DNA of 64,000 bases from Lotus japonicus (GCF_012489685.1 NC_080044.1:65582732-65646731); one strand, 5' to 3'; positions 1 to 44,215 are shown, counted from the stretch's first letter. The notes: generated by a model from the sequence alone, not told the origin. A program made the numbers and translations.

Positions 1-59
1 ATCGCACCCTTTGAGTGTGACTACCAACAAAACCCCAAAAACCTCCAAGCTTTCAAGCT

Positions 60-25563
<25,504 letters not shown>

Positions 25564-27020
25564 CTTGCTGCTGAGCAACTATCAGCAACAACAACAAAAG
25601 CCTTATTCTACTAAACAACTATCGCGTCACATAAATCTGAAGAAATGTCTAATTCTTCATTTGGTATCTGTGAATGCCCTCATCGTAATAGAAAAATAGG
25701 TTTAGTATAACCCAGGACCCCAGATGAAAATCTGTAGTACAGTATAATTCATGTAATGTCTAAGTTGCATATAGCATTAGTCTCTTATAACTGTGAAAAT
25801 TCTTAGTTTGGTGTATGACATCTGAAATGCAAAGAAAAAAGTTGGTCATGGGCATAGATATACCCAGTACATAAGAGAACAGGTATTAAAATTGTTGATT
25901 ATGAGGTTATGTGTTCATGTAGGATATTCTTTTAAAATATGAGGTGAGATAAATAGTATGCTACCCAAGCACTATAGATCGTTATTCCTAACATCAAACT
26001 AAGTAGGTACAAATAAGGAGATTAGAACTCTTGTATCAACACAACATTTTCAAAACCAGACTACCCACTGATGGTGCAAATGGCTTTAATTTATCTTCCA
26101 TATAAAAAATTGCAGAATATTTGGAAGTGATGTTTGATTAAATTGGATTGGATTAAAATGGGAAATATAAGTAAGTCAACTTAAATTAATTGCTTTTTTA
26201 ATGTAATTGGATGGATACTATACCACTAGTGAAAAGCGGAAGAGTGAAGGAATGCTGAAATGAGGTACATTTAAGTTCCACTAATAAAATAACATTTAAG
26301 AAAAAAGCTTTATTGTACTTTTGGTTCATCACCTTATGCTATTGTGCAATTTGAGTTCTAAATGTTTAAAATGAGTGATGTTGGATGTCCATCTAACGAA
26401 CGGATCCTCACAAATAAAAACTTTCGGGAAAAAAAATTGTTTGTTATAAACACCAAGGGCCTAAATTGCACTATCGTGGTAAATGAAAGATCAAAAGAGC
26501 AATAAAACCTTAGAAAAATGTTAGAAATTGACATTTTTTTACAGAAAACCAAAAAGACATTTGGATCCTCATAGATGAAAGTCGGAAATTATGGGTTATG
26601 TGAGGCGGCTACAAAAATGTTGGCATAAGAATTGTAAGAATGAAGTGCATGTCAGCTTACATATTAAAAGTGATAGGGCAAGTATAAAATGGTTATCGGG
26701 TTTAGAAATCCAACTCGCCCCCACTCGTTTTAGCAAGTTAGGGATCGACCACACAAACAAACTATTATGTTATGTGTTACAGAGGCTTAAGGCTTTAGCG
26801 GAATTCTCAAATGAAAAAGCTATAAAAAATATGCCGTTTATTGGACAAATAATCGACATATGTAATTCTTGCCTTTTCTTAAACCATCTCATAGGGTGCA
26901 TTCCTCTTGTAACCAAAAAAACCATCTTATAGGGTTAATATTATATGCCTTTCCAAAAAAAAAAATGATATGGTCACGTGACGTGCCACACCATCCTTCT
27001 CTTCCCACCCCCGCCACAAT
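25564..27020. other. DCL4 3' flank and MCM5 upstream region
   Basis: About 1.4 kb of AT-rich sequence after the DCL4 stop. A 113-codon open frame on the plus strand (26591-26932) resembles nothing recognised and has no coding-like context. No terminal repeats or transposon proteins were seen. The region includes the DCL4 3' UTR, whose end cannot be placed. Confidence 0.4.
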
Positions 27021-27043
27021 TTTCCCGCCAATACTTTCCCGCC
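27021..27043 (+). promoter_or_regulatory. Tandem E2F-binding sites upstream of MCM5
   Basis: TTTCCCGCC occurs at 27021-27029 and again at 27035-27043, 100-125 bp before the MCM5 start. The E2F consensus is TTTSSCGC, and paired E2F sites in plant MCM promoters drive G1/S transcription. Site identity is seen; function is inferred from the family. Confidence 0.8.
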
Positions 27044-27105
27044 AAAACCACCTTCCATTTCTTTTTCTTCTTCTTCTCCTTCTCCTTCTACCCCAACCGA
27101 AACAG

Positions 27106-27120
27106 AAACCCTAACCCTAA
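27106..27120 (+). promoter_or_regulatory. Telo-box in the MCM5 leader
   Basis: AAACCCTAACCCTAA, a telomere-like motif 25 bp before the start codon, as often found with E2F or site II elements in genes of cycling plant cells. Confidence 0.7.
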
Positions 27121-27144
27121 CTCTCAAACTGCGAATCGGAGAAG

Positions 27145-32010
<4,866 letters not shown>

Positions 32011-32974
32011 TACATCAGATTTCTATCTATCAAAGGGCATGCAGAATGGCAATTGATTGAGTTCTACCTGTAATTTTTTTCTAGCTTTTTTTCTTTTGTT
32101 TAACTTATTGCTTCTTCAAGCATATCCCATGTATATTAATCGTGTGCTCTCATGGTAAGGGGGGAACTGGGAAGTCTAGCGTTACTTAGCGTTATGGAAT
32201 TATGAACATTTTTTATTGCACAGCTCTGGAATCTGGATTGTTTCAAAACAATGTCTCTTACGAGGTCCACGATAAGTTGTGATTGTAATACTTCAGCGTA
32301 TGATATCTAATAGGGAGCATGACCCCCAAAGAGCTTATTTGAGGCTGCTTTAACGTAAAAAAGAGGATGCTTTAAATTAATTAATTTTTCTATCATTTGT
32401 ATATTCTAATTCTAATACAGTGAGAAGGGTTTTCAATCCTCAATGTACTGAGGCTTCAACCATTCTAATTGTACTGAGACTTCAACCATTTATCTTAGCT
32501 CTCCACTTTGGCAATGACTCCCGTTTTGTTTGCCATGTGGTGGTTACTATATAGGTCTCTGAATAAGTTCGCAATACTATATTCTAAAATAGAGTCATCT
32601 TTGGAAAATATACTCTCGCACAAAATCTCCAAGATAAAATGACACTACAACATTTTTAAAAAAAGTACTGCTTTTATCATCAACTTTGGCCCGCACAGCT
32701 AACAGCCAATAATCATGCTTCAATTAGTTTTTTTTTAATCATGATTACACATCTTTTAGTTCATTGGGCAAAGATTTAAAATCTAAAACAATTGCATGTC
32801 CATAACACCTCTATTAGAATCTAATTATTTTTTTACCAGTATAATATTATACATGTTTTAGATAAAATTCTAAACAGTGTACCATATTAAAACATTGGAA
32901 ACTCAAGAATTATGTTATGACACCATCAGTTGATTTCAAAATACAAATGATGACTTTTTCTTGAATACGAGAGT
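32011..32974. other. MCM5 3' UTR and flank
   Basis: 3' UTR and AT-rich intergenic DNA between two convergent genes. No gene or repeat was recognised. Confidence 0.5.
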
Positions 32975-33320
32975 TTGAATAAGATAAACAAGAAGCGCTT
33001 TTAAACCTTGACAAGGAAATCATTATCAAATAAAATTTTTGGTAGAGGTAGACCGATTTCTTGAAAGAATACCAAACAATCATTTAGGAGACGATCAGTT
33101 TTCTTCATGCAAAGCATAAAAGGATAATGGTCACTTTGTCTCAACCTATACAGGAAGAAAGGACAACTTGTTGCCATTTCATATGAGAGAAAGGCTCTAT
33201 TTACACAGTGCATGACAAGCTTGGTAGTGATAGTAGGAAAACCGAAATCCTGCAAAGTAGCTCTAAGGAATCTCCATTGGGTGCTTCCATCCATACTAGT
33301 ATCCAATTTAAGTCATAAGC
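32975..33320 (-). mobile_element. LINE reverse-transcriptase fragment
   Basis: Minus-strand reading from 33306 shows 'RATLQDFGFPTITTKLVMHC' and later 'DRLLNDCLV', matching the plant L1-type RT core (consensus L...GFP...V.LIM.CV... then LFVLCME.L..LI). The segment between holds a frame slip, so it is a dead fragment in the 3' flank of the WDR76-like gene. Confidence 0.65.
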
Positions 33321-33782
33321 AATTAGTTCTAGTTAACAAAAGAACAAGAAAATACTTTATATTAGAAACTTGTCTAACATTACTACCATTCCTTGTTCTT
33401 TTTCTTTTGATGGTTCAATATGTTATGACTTCCTAAACCTTGCATCCCAAGTCATAACTAATTTACAGAGTTAGGGAAAGAATTCAGAAACCAGATTGTT
33501 ATTACTAAGCAAATTATAACCCAATTGTATTAACCTTATTTGGGCATTTGTACATCAAACGTTTAAGTGATCATTCACGAATCATGAGTAATAATAGCTT
33601 GCAAAAAGTGACAAAAAAGAGAAGGGAATTACGAAAATAATTAATAGTCAATTTCTACCAGAAGTACATGGCACATAGACAATGCTTTACATGAATACAG
33701 CTTGAAGATTGGAAACCAACAAAAAATGTCATTTCAATGCATACAAGTATACGACAGAAGCCCGTTGAGAATAAACATCCTA

Positions 33783-36479
33783 TTACAACGTCCAAATATA
33801 GACCTGACCTCCGCCTGTTGCTCCTGCTAGCATCCCAACTTCGGTAAAGTGAGCATTGAATCTGCAAGGAATGGCAGACATGTGTGGGCTCTGTAGAGTC
33901 GTAACTATTGCCCTTTCAGTAGCAGAGACAACGTCAACTCCTCTTTTCATATTTCCGATGAAGAGATATGAGTCATCCCAACCCCATATTGCTCTGCCAC
34001 CACAAAATCAAAGATGACAAAAGGCAACTGCTTATTTTCTGAATCAAATATATTCTTTTTTACTTATGAAGACTGAAAGCTTAAGTGCAAATGTAAAGAT
34101 CAGCTATAGATTTTAAATTCAAGTCCACGAGAAAATATTCTACACAATCAGGATAGTGTTAAGCGCATATGATCATAGAGTCATAACAAGTCAACCATCT
34201 GATACTTCCCCAGAAACGTACCTGAAAGGAGAAAGCCATCTACCGGTGAAATTGTCATGATAAATAGAAGTTGCATCCTCCAAGTTAACTCCACTGTATA
34301 TACTAATTGTGTTGTCCGCGCTACATCAAGAGATTGCATTAACACAAACAGTCAAATTCACAATTTGGTAAACCAAGTTCAATATGATTAGGAAAAGAAT
34401 AATGTGTTTGTACTATATAAAAGCTAAATTAAGAGTTGTTATAGACACCTTAGCTTCTCATTCAACTCATTTTTAACATTGGCCAGCCAACTTGACCTTT
34501 TGCATGAGTTATCCACGTGTTTATCATGTCCTTAGTTTGTAAACCTATAGTAGCTTAGTTTATGACATTTGAGTGACCACCATAAATGTGGGTTAGCCCT
34601 TAGCAGTTACAAGATTAATTTCGTCTGCATTTATGCATGATTCCTGCATACTAATTTTGCCGTATATTATAAACTGATTCATTTGCTAAAAGACAATAGG
34701 TGTTTAAGGTGTGTTTTTAAATAATTTGGTCACTCCATGGTCCTTATTATTCACTAATGGAATGAAAATTATGCCATTCTGAGTTACTCTATTAAACATT
34801 TCAAAGTGTGCAGCTAGGAAATATTGAACTATAAGGAAGATATTGATTATTCTATCAACAATAGTCTCGATTCCATCTTAATACAGTCTCATCTACTGTT
34901 CAAACTTCAACCTGCTGTTATTATCTTCTACTTTTTTATATCTCCAATCACCAAATTTTGTTTCCTAAAAGAATAATGGCGTAGGTCTATATGTCTAATG
35001 ATAAATAAAAGGCTATACAAGTAAGCATGCTCATGCTAATGCCTTACTTTTAGTACGGAAATTTTGTAATATTTAGAATGGAATGAGCTCCATTCCATAG
35101 TTCATGACATACCATGTAGTTGCAAGGCTGCATCCAGAAGGAGAGAAGTACGCAGATTGCACATACTTTTGGTGGGTAAGAGTCTTCAAGGCTGTGGGCT
35201 TATCCCCACCAGTATATCTCAAATCCCAGGTGCAGGCAGTTCTATCAGTGGAACCAGTAGCTACAATGTGAGGGTTTTCACAGTTGAAATCGATTGTGTT
35301 AATCTTATTTTCATGCAAAGCCCAACTGGATGAACATTTTCCAGTCCTGCAATCCCAAACAGTGAAACCCCCAGAACCATCACCAAAGTATATACAGTTT
35401 GAATCATTCTTTGGTTGAGAAAGAGAAAATATCCCTTCATCATCACTCGTAAACACCAAATCAAAGATTTCCTTCTCAGCATCCATTAGCCGAACAACTC
35501 CATCATAACAACTTGTGTATATCTGCATGAAAAATCACAGCATCATAGCATCAAACAATCATACAACTGACAAAACACAAAGCAGATGACTAACTATCCA
35601 GAATTCAGACACACATGAATCATGATACCTTAGACAAACAACGTTGCTGAACCGAAATCCCCGAAATCGGAGCCTGATGGGGACGGTATAAATAAGTTAA
35701 CCTTTTCCCAACACCCCAGAATCCAATATGCCCACCCTTATCACCCACAACAATCATCTTGTTACTACTAGAAGGAAAAAATTGGACTTGAACTATCCTT
35801 TCAGGAACAACCCTTGCTATATTCTCGGGATCCAAATTCAGAGATTCCAAATTAAGGGAACCCTCATTTGTCTTCTTCCCCCTTTTCGCACCATTACCAT
35901 TCAGAATTTTCCCAGATTTTCTGCTACCACCAAGTTTTTTTTCTTCCTCGCTGGCCATACCCAGAAGCGAATCCAAGAAAGCGCGATCGGATTGAGCGTG
36001 CGAACCTCTATGACCATCCGACATGGAAAGAGGACCCAAAGTTTTGACACCAGGTTTAGCTCTGGTGGGAAATTTGTAAGCGAGGGCGTTGGAAAGTACA
36101 GGATCCACTAAACCTGTGTAATCGGGTGGAGCACCCCTTGCTCGCGCGGAGCGCCGGAGAACAACTGGGGTTTCAGTTTCGATTTTGGGTATCTTCTCCC
36201 ATATCTCTTTTTTTGCGACCCTGGTAAAAATTCCCAATACCAAGTTCACAGTGTCATTCATCAATCATCAGTATCAAAAGGAACACGAATTCTCAGAGCA
36301 TTGAAAAGGTGAATCAACAGAGAGTGTGGAAAAGCGGAAGAAGAATGGTAGTACCTTGGACGCTTGGCGAGTTTGGCGGCTTTGGAATGGAGTTTGAGAG
36401 CAGCCACCATTTCTTCGTTGCGGCGAATGTTGTCGAGTCGCTTGCGTTCGTACTCGGTGAGTTTCTGAGACTCCTCCAT
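33783..36479 (-). CDS. WD40 protein, WDR76/DRS1 type, 5 exons, 478 aa
   Basis: Nuclear WD40 protein of the yeast Cmr1 / animal WDR76 group, linked in those systems to DNA damage and DDB1-CUL4 ligases; the Arabidopsis member is probably DROUGHT SENSITIVE 1 (from memory). Exons on the minus strand: 36479-36355, 36220-35629, 35522-35113, 34320-34222, 33993-33783; phases agree. Seen: a charged N-terminal helix 'YERKRLDNIRRNEEMVAALK' typical of the group, a basic disordered stretch to about residue 165, then a beta-propeller from about 175 to the end with blades ending 'HIGFW', 'FTVWD', 'CTWDLR', 'AIWGWD' and 'VYIWTL'. The WDLR is a DWD-type box expected to contact DDB1. The role here is inferred from the family. 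Confidence 0.85.
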
Positions 36480-36490
36480 TGATTTGCAGA

Positions 36491-36534
36491 GAAGAAGAAG
36501 AAGAAGAAGAAGAAGAAGAAGAAGAAGAAGAAGA
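36491..36534. repeat. (GAA)n microsatellite in the WDR76-like 5' leader
   Basis: About 14 GAA/AAG triplets just upstream of the start codon; on the transcribed strand this is a CTT-rich leader. Such runs vary in length between individuals. Confidence 0.9.
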
Positions 36535-36543
36535 GAGAGGAAA

Positions 36544-36638
36544 TTAGGGTTTTCAATTTCTAACGGTGAGTCGGTGACGATGTATATTCCTTTTATACCA
36601 GTAAAGTGGTTTACGCGGGAACTTTAACTGGCGGGAAA
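36544..36638 (-). promoter_or_regulatory. WDR76-like core promoter: telo-box, TATA box and two E2F-type sites
   Basis: On the minus strand, reading toward the gene: TTTCCCGCC (36638-36630) and TTCCCGCG (36621-36614), then TATAAAAGG (36597-36589), then AAACCCTAA (36552-36544), then the start at 36479. Order and spacing fit a core promoter with E2F control like that of MCM5 next door. Confidence 0.75.
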
Positions 36639-37470
36639 TGGATCTCATGTATTAGTACTATAGACTAGTGGACATCAATTAATTATTCAATATCTTTTGA
36701 GTTTTAGAATAGTATCAGAGTGGTAAACATTGTTCGTGATATGTGTTATCAGTTATCACCATTCCATATTGAGTTCCTCAAAATTTACAATTATGTTATG
36801 ATAATAGCTCCCGATCTCATGAGGGTTTGGTTCCGCATTGTAATCGCAGTCGCTTCATTGACTGGAGAAGCCCGATGAAGTGCAGGCTTAACATAGATTT
36901 AGTTATAAAAGGATGGATTCGGGTTAACACGAAAGACAAATTGATTTCAATATTAAATCTCTCAAAACCCATGTTTGTAAACAGTGTTTTTGGGATGAGT
37001 TTGACCTGACTTTCACCTGACTCTCAATATTGATCGGATCTAGTTTTTAAACTCAAACTCATCCTAGACTTGAAGAAACCTGATGAGATGCAAGTTTGGG
37101 ATACGGGCAAGGACGGGCCAATGGACATGGTCAAGTCCTATACAGCCCCTAGTCAGTGCACTAAGTGATAGGAGATTGATAAATGAGTTTTTTCCATTCG
37201 AGTTAGGATTCGAACTCTTAACAACTTGCTTAACGGATGCAAATTATTTCTAATATAATACTAACTTATTATTTATTTACTGGTATATAAAAACAACCAG
37301 CTACAATATATGTTTCATAGTAGTATTACATAACTGCGTCGCCTCTATTCTAAGGGGGTGAAAGTGAAAATTTAAATGACAAGGTACATAATTTTATCTA
37401 TTGCTTTCAAACTCTAATCCAATCTTCAGAATATTGATAGCGTATGAACTTTGTATTCCTTAAAATCCTT
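36639..37470. other. Gap between WDR76-like promoter and H+-ATPase 3' end
   Basis: No gene seen. At about 37200-37225 'GAGTTAGGATTCGAACTC' on the plus strand is a tRNA-like B-box in reverse, so a degraded tRNA-derived SINE or TRIM scrap may lie here. The left part also has LTR-like wording ('AGTATCAGAGTGGTAAAC'). Confidence 0.35.
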
Positions 37471-40400
37471 TTAGACTGTATAGTGTTGTTGGATGGTATC
37501 AACGTCAAGACCCTTCAATTTCACCACAGATTCAACATGTCCCTTGAGTGTGTGGAGCTCTTTGAGCCTGAAAATGTTCATCCATCAAAATAAATATCAC
37601 CACATTAGATTAAAATTCGCCAGACTAAATTTTAATAATCCAAAACTATCATATCATTTGATGCAATTCATTTGAAGTTAAGTTTGGGGTGCTGAACCTT
37701 TCGGCCTCAGCGCGTCGTTTAGCCTGCTCAGCGATTTCAGAATGTTCATGGTGGTGGTTGTTCAAGTGAGCTTCTTCAACTTTGAGACCATGCAAGGTGC
37801 GTTGAGCCACAGCCCATTGAGCCTCCCTCTCTCCCTTTCCATAGTCACTCTTTGTTGTGAAAGCAGTCTGCATCAATAGACACGAAATAATGCATTGTAG
37901 TGAGCAACAACAACAACAAAATTGCATTCACCACAGGTGAGACAATTCGATTCGAGTTATAAACATTCACATCCTGGTGGAGCTAACTCTTCCAGCGGGA
38001 GAGCTTTTTTATTCATATGACTCGAACCGAAATCTTACTAAAACGGAATCGGGTATGTACTACTTAAACCAACCACCACTTGTTCAACAGAAACTTATTT
38101 GAGCATATAGCAAAAGACTAAAAAAAATGATATTTTGGTGATTTAAGAATGTTTGTTAGACCTTGTGATCTATCATGTTGTCCCAAGCCCTTCCTGACAA
38201 TCCCAAGCGGATCAGGAACTTGATGATATCAAGAGGGATATAGGTGACAATGGTGAAGATCCAGATTACTCCTGCCCAACCCCAACCGACTCCATGGATT
38301 CTAGCAAAGTCCCAATGTGCATACACAGCAATGATAGTTGCCACCTAATTTAAGAAGTAATCAAATTAAAACCAGATATGTTTGTAGTGATGATGACTCT
38401 TTATGGAACCATGTTTTCAAAAATAGAAAGAAACTAACCAGTTGTGCAAGAAAGAAGGCTGTGATAAGTAACACGCCAGGGCGTTCAGCATAAGACCATC
38501 CCCTTGACCTGGTCACGAAGATGAGTGCTTGACTAATTATACTCACTTGAAGGTAGAGAGCTGAGTTAAGCTCTTCCTCACTTTCTGCAATTGACTTAAC
38601 ACCAAAAACATCCTGAAAGAACAACAAGGAACATAGTTACATGTCATGTCATAATTCTATAATCAGTAACAATACTTGACTTTCTCTATATCTCTCACTT
38701 CTTATCACATTCTCTTACTTTCTCACTTTGGATGTGTGTTGAGTTTTTGTACTATACGGATGTCTATAAATCACTTTCCTTTTATGATGAGTGGTATGGA
38801 GCTAAAGTGTTGGGTTAGGATTACTTACAGTGAAGAAATCGGTGTCATGAACTAAATAGAAGAACAACACAGTAATGAGGGCCATGTAAGCTCCAAGAAC
38901 AACTCCAGTGGCAAATATTTCTTTGAGTTTCCATGAATCAGGCAAAGGGGATGGCTTCACCCTATCCTTGGAAATGGTCATGATGGTTCCATCATTCAAG
39001 ATAGCAATGATCAGGACCATGAAAGGTGAGAAGTCAAATTTCCATATTAGAGCTACCAGCATGAATCCAAACACAATACGGATTGTGATGGAAACAGCAT
39101 AGATTGTGTAGTTCTTCATCCTCTGAAAGATGGCCCTGCTGGTTAATACAGCACTCACAATCACACTTAGTCCCGGCTCGGTCAGAACAATGTCTGAGGC
39201 ACTTCTGGCAGCATCAGTAGCATCAGCCACTGCAATTCCAATATCTGCTTTCTTCAGTGCTGGGGCATCATTCACACCATCTCCGGTCATTCCACAAATG
39301 TGTTTCATCTCCTGCAACCTCTTGACAATCTCATATTTGTGCTCTGCAAGGAACATGTGAAAATTCAGGTTTTGTTTTCCTATGGGGCTTAGTTACTTTA
39401 ACATGAACTAGTGTGTGTTTAGAAATTCTCCTACAATTGATTCTAAAGACAAAATCAATTATGGGGATAAAACTTTATGAGCAGCTTTTGTGTGCTAGAA
39501 TTGATTTTGGGGAAAAAAAGATGATCCAAACATATTATAGATTCATCTCATTACCAGGGAATACTCCAGCGAATCCATCAGCCTTCTCAATGAGTTCATC
39601 AATTGGGATTGATGCAATGGCAGCATCCTTGTTCTCACCAAGAAGGGAGGATGAAGGATACATGTTGGTTCCCATTCCAAGCCTGCGACCAGTTTCTTTC
39701 CCAATAGCAAGTTGGTCACCGGTGATCATCTTAACATTGACACCAAGATCAAGAGCACGACGAATAGTCTCTGCACTGTCATGCCTTGGAGGGTCAAAGA
39801 GTGGCAAAAGGCCTACGAACACCCATGTTTCTCCAGCACTCTCCTTGGACTTTTCTGAAACAGTCTGCACGAAAGTGCAAAAAAATTGCAAGTTAATTTC
39901 CTCCTTTCTCTTTCCAATTGTAAATTCATGGCCTCTATATTATAAATGGTCTCACAATTTACCATGAAATTTTACCACAGTTACAAACTTTCATGGTCGT
40001 TTTTAATTGACATGTCAAAACTTTATTAGTGGAAGGAAGAATATGACACAGTTTGAGGACAAAAGATTACAATGCATGATATTAGACCCTTTATTCACCT
40101 GGTATGCAACAGCCAATGAACGCAAACCCCTCTCAGCAAACTGATCAATGATGTTATGCGCCTTCTTTAAAGCTTCTCCTTTGAGGCCACAAAGCTCAAT
40201 AATCTGATATATAAAATGGTTAGTCATATATCATAAGTAATACATGTTAGTTGTTACATAGTATAGCTAAGTCATAGTGATCAAAATGTTATTATGTTGA
40301 TGCATATCAGCATATCCTTACTTGCTCAGGAGCACCCTTGCTGCTTCTGTGCCAGTTGCCTTCGCCATCAATGTAGGTATTTGCTGTGCGCTTATCCACA

Positions 40401-43156
40401 GGATTGAAGGGCAAGAAATGCACCTCAGTGATTCCTTCTCTTGCCTAAGATGTCAAAACATAGTCCAATTAAAAAAGTTTCTTCGAATGCTTAATGTTGA
40501 CTCAAGACTAAGTGGTTCATGAAAGAATGTCAATTTAAATATTAGTACCTCCTTGGGGTCGCCCAACATCCCAACTATTGAAGCATCAATGGCATCTTGG
40601 TTTTCAACTCTAGAAGCCCTGGCAGCATGCAAGAGAAGAGTGTCCTTATCCATACCACTGGGGAACACCTGCACTCACAAACAACCCTGATTAGGAAGAA
40701 GGAAGATTTTGGAGCAAATGCAACTTCTTCCATGCTACCAATCTTTTAAGTTTAAGCTACATTTAATAGTGGTAAGAGACCTGGTAAGTTGTTCAAGTAG
40801 ATACAAAACTAATTTAATTTCATATATGCAAATGTAAAAATATATGGTTGCTAGTTGCAAGGACATCACTTCAAACATGCCAAGATATCAAAGTTGTTAT
40901 ACCAAATATAAAGAGTCTGTCTAGATACGGTCAAAGGCCATTTATTGAAGGTTATCTACTAAAAAAACACCAGATAAGCTTCAATAAGTGTTCTTTAGTC
41001 TGCATCCAAACAAGTTCTCAAATATCTATGCATGCAATCTGCAATGTATGTACTTAAAAGGTTCACAAGATGAGACCGACTAATGCAAAGCATTCATTCG
41101 TTATCACTAATATTTAAGATTGGTGATTAACCTCAATCAAGTTCTTGTCCACAGTAAGCTTGTTAAGGGTGAGAGTTCCAGTCTTGTCACTGCAGAGAAC
41201 ATCCATCCCAGCCATCTCTTCAATGGCTGTCATCCTCTTGGTGATGGCTCCTTGCTCAGACAAACGGTGAGACCCAATAGCCATGGTCACAGACAACACT
41301 GTTGGCATGGCAATTGGGATACCTCCAATGAGAAGAACCAACAAATTGTCAATACCTTCTCTATATGCCCTCCTTTGAATGGGATACATCACAACAAGCT
41401 CAATCAACATTCCCAAAGCAATTGAGCAGATACAGAAGTTTCCGATGGATGTCAAAACCTAATAGAAGCCAATCAAGAAATGATTTTTTCAAAGTTATCA
41501 AACTATGAAACCAATTAAGAATCACTTACAAAAGCTTACTCCTTTGTTACTTTATACCCTTTTCTCAATAATTCTTAATGGTGATAGAAACATTGAGGAG
41601 TCAAAATTAATAAAAGAGATAAAGGATATGTTACATAGTTAGGTAATAATTTTAATAAAAGCAAGAACATTAATACAGTTTCTTAATAACTGCGACAAAA
41701 ATCCTAAACTGGCGGCTACGATAGAATAGAGCTTAGGGGAGTAAAAAAATGATGTACCTTTTGGAAATGACCAACATTGTTGGTGCTGTCCACAAGATGT
41801 GCAGCCTTGCCAAAGAAGGTGTGCACACCAGTGGCAATGACAACAGCCTCTATCTCACCTTGTTTGCAGGTGGAACCAGAGAAAACCTCATCACCAGGGT
41901 TCCTAGTTACAGGTAGGGACTCACCGGTGAGGGCAGATTGGTCAATCTTGAGGGGATCTCCTTCCAAGAGACGAGCATCAGCTGGGACGATATCTCCCAA
42001 TTTGATGCTGACAATATCTCCTGGCACCAATATTGCAGCCTCCTGCTCACTCCACTTTCCATCCCTCAACACCTGCAAAATGACTCCTTGTTAGCTAGTG
42101 AATGTGAAAGTTATAATGTTTTTGAGTTTAAACCAAAGGTATCATTCACTGAGACAATCTCGTTCGAGCCGGGTAAGATCACTATGGAAGGAAAAACTCT
42201 TCCTATATTAAGTATTTAAATCATTGCATTCACAGGGACTCAAATCGAAGACCGTTGCTTAAGCTAGAAAAACTTCACGCCAATTGATCTATGTGCTTGT
42301 GGTAATGTGAAAGTTATATTGAAATTGTGTAAGTGAGTCTGTGAGTGCATGAAAGTGAATGAAGAAAGATGTTACATTACCTTGGTTTTGGGTGCAAGAC
42401 CAGCCATTAAAGCTGCTGCAGCATTGCCTGCATTGTTTTCTTCAATGAAACTAATGGTGGAGTTGATGATGAGCAACACAACAATACCAACAAAATCTTG
42501 CCAATCTGGTGGCTTTCCCTGGTAATTTATTTACAACTTCTTTGTTAGAAAAGAACATTGTGATATATTTATACATAAAGAGATGAGAGATTGATAATTA
42601 CCCCTCCATTGGCCAATACAATGGCCATGATAGCAGCAGCCTCCATGACCCATGATAAAGGATTCCACATAAAACCCAAGAATTTAAGGAACTTGCTCTC
42701 CTTTTTCTCCTCTAGCTTATTGAGACCAAAGACTTGCAGTCTCTTGTCTCCCTCAGCTGAGGTTAGACCCTCTCTGGTACATTTTAGCGTCTGAAAGACC
42801 TCCTCAAGTGGAACGCTTTCCTGCAATATACATGCAATGTAACAACTTGTTATTTCACGGAAGGAGGACAAAAAACATACCAAATTGACAAAAAAAAGAA
42901 CACAATGCCAATGTCTAAATGCTTGTATGGAAACTCTTCCAATTGATTTTGAAGTCAAAATCAATTTTGCGGAGAAAGTTATGTGAGTAGCTTCTCAATC
43001 TCATAATTGATTATGACGAAAGAGAGACTAATATAAACATGATATAAGTTGCAAAATTATCAAATTTCGTATATGCATGTGCCTTTATTTTGTAATTTTA
43101 CTTACAAGATCAATATTCTCATTCTTGAGGTCTTCAAATGAAATGTCTGAGGCCAT
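37471..43156 (-). CDS. Plasma-membrane H+-ATPase (P3A type), 14 exons, 948 aa
   Basis: Pumps protons out of the cell using ATP, powering secondary transport. Minus-strand exons: 43156-43106, 42820-42602, 42518-42381, 42072-41758, 41458-41132, 40668-40549, 40444-40322, 40203-40099, 39864-39555, 39343-38829, 38612-38439, 38344-38162, 37867-37698, 37567-37471. Seen: 'LTGESLPV' actuator loop in exon 4, phosphorylated Asp in CSDKTGT (D332), '[20 protein letters not shown]' and '[16 protein letters not shown]' of the nucleotide/hinge region, paired membrane segments, and an autoinhibitory C-terminus ending HYTV, where phospho-T947 would bind 14-3-3. The length is that of Arabidopsis AHA2, and wording such as 'AQRTLHGL' puts it in the AHA1/2/3/5-PMA4 subfamily. 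The 5' leader is purine-rich. Complete. Confidence 0.95.
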
Positions 43157-44180
43157 TCTTTTTATCTTTTTTTTTCTTCTTTTTTTTCTTTCCTTCCTTT
43201 TTTTCTCAGTTTTTCTTATCCCCTTTCTTTTTTATGAGCTCTCGGAGCCCCTCCTCTAGGCCTCTACTAACATAGGCCTAAGAAGGATAGAAAGAAAAAG
43301 AGAGGGGAAAAAACTAGACAAACTATTAAAAACAAACTAAGCGATGATTGATTTTGGTATAGGAAGGCGACAGTGATTACAGGCCCTGGATTCTCTTGTT
43401 TTATAGGGAATGTTGGAGACAATATAGGCAATGCATGGTTCTCATGTACAATGCTATATTTGTCTACCAACCCAACAAATTAACTTCCTAGTTAACGTTC
43501 CTCTTTGTTACATGGCTTTTTGTGGCGTCCCAAAGTCCCCGGAGAAGCATGTGAGATTCATATTTGCTTACAATCTGTCCACTTCAGTTTCTTTGTTACA
43601 ATATATGATGCCAAATTCAGGAAACCAATGATGAGCCATTAAATTTATATGTGGTGGTTTAGTTGGAAATTGTAATTGTGATTTCACCAGGTTGTATAAT
43701 AAAACATAGCCATTGCCTTCCAAGCTCTACCACCTACAACTCACTAACCCTTAAGAAAGCTCATTTTGATGGAAACTTTATTGACAAGGTGGTGCCTCTT
43801 TGCATGTGATTCTGGAAATATAAGTATCAGCTGATGAGTTGCCATGATTTTCGTTAAATAGCTTATTTTTCTCTTCTATTGTAATTGATATTTCTTGGTT
43901 AGAAAATTATAAATTTGCGTGATTGAAAAAAAAAATTGGCATTTTAATTTAATTAAATCTTTATTCTCAGCTTAAAGATGATAAACAAGTTGATTAAATT
44001 AAACATCTAATAAAACTTGTTGTTGAACTAGTTGCACATATTCATATATTTTTTAAAAAAATTGCTTATCAAATATATATATATATATCCTTAGCCAGCC
44101 CCCTACCGCTTAGTGCACTGATCGTGGGGCGAGGGATTAGTCTCACGGCTATCGGTTGTGGGGATACCTTGATCAAGACT

Positions 44181-44215
<35 letters not shown>

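Noticed and set aside
26591..26932. 113-codon plus-strand frame between DCL4 and MCM5
   Set aside because: Unrecognised, AT-rich codon use, no promoter context; treated as chance.
35728..36111. 127-codon plus-strand frame
   Set aside because: Antisense shadow of WDR76-like exon 2.
41777..42094. 105-codon plus-strand frame
   Set aside because: Antisense of H+-ATPase exon 4.
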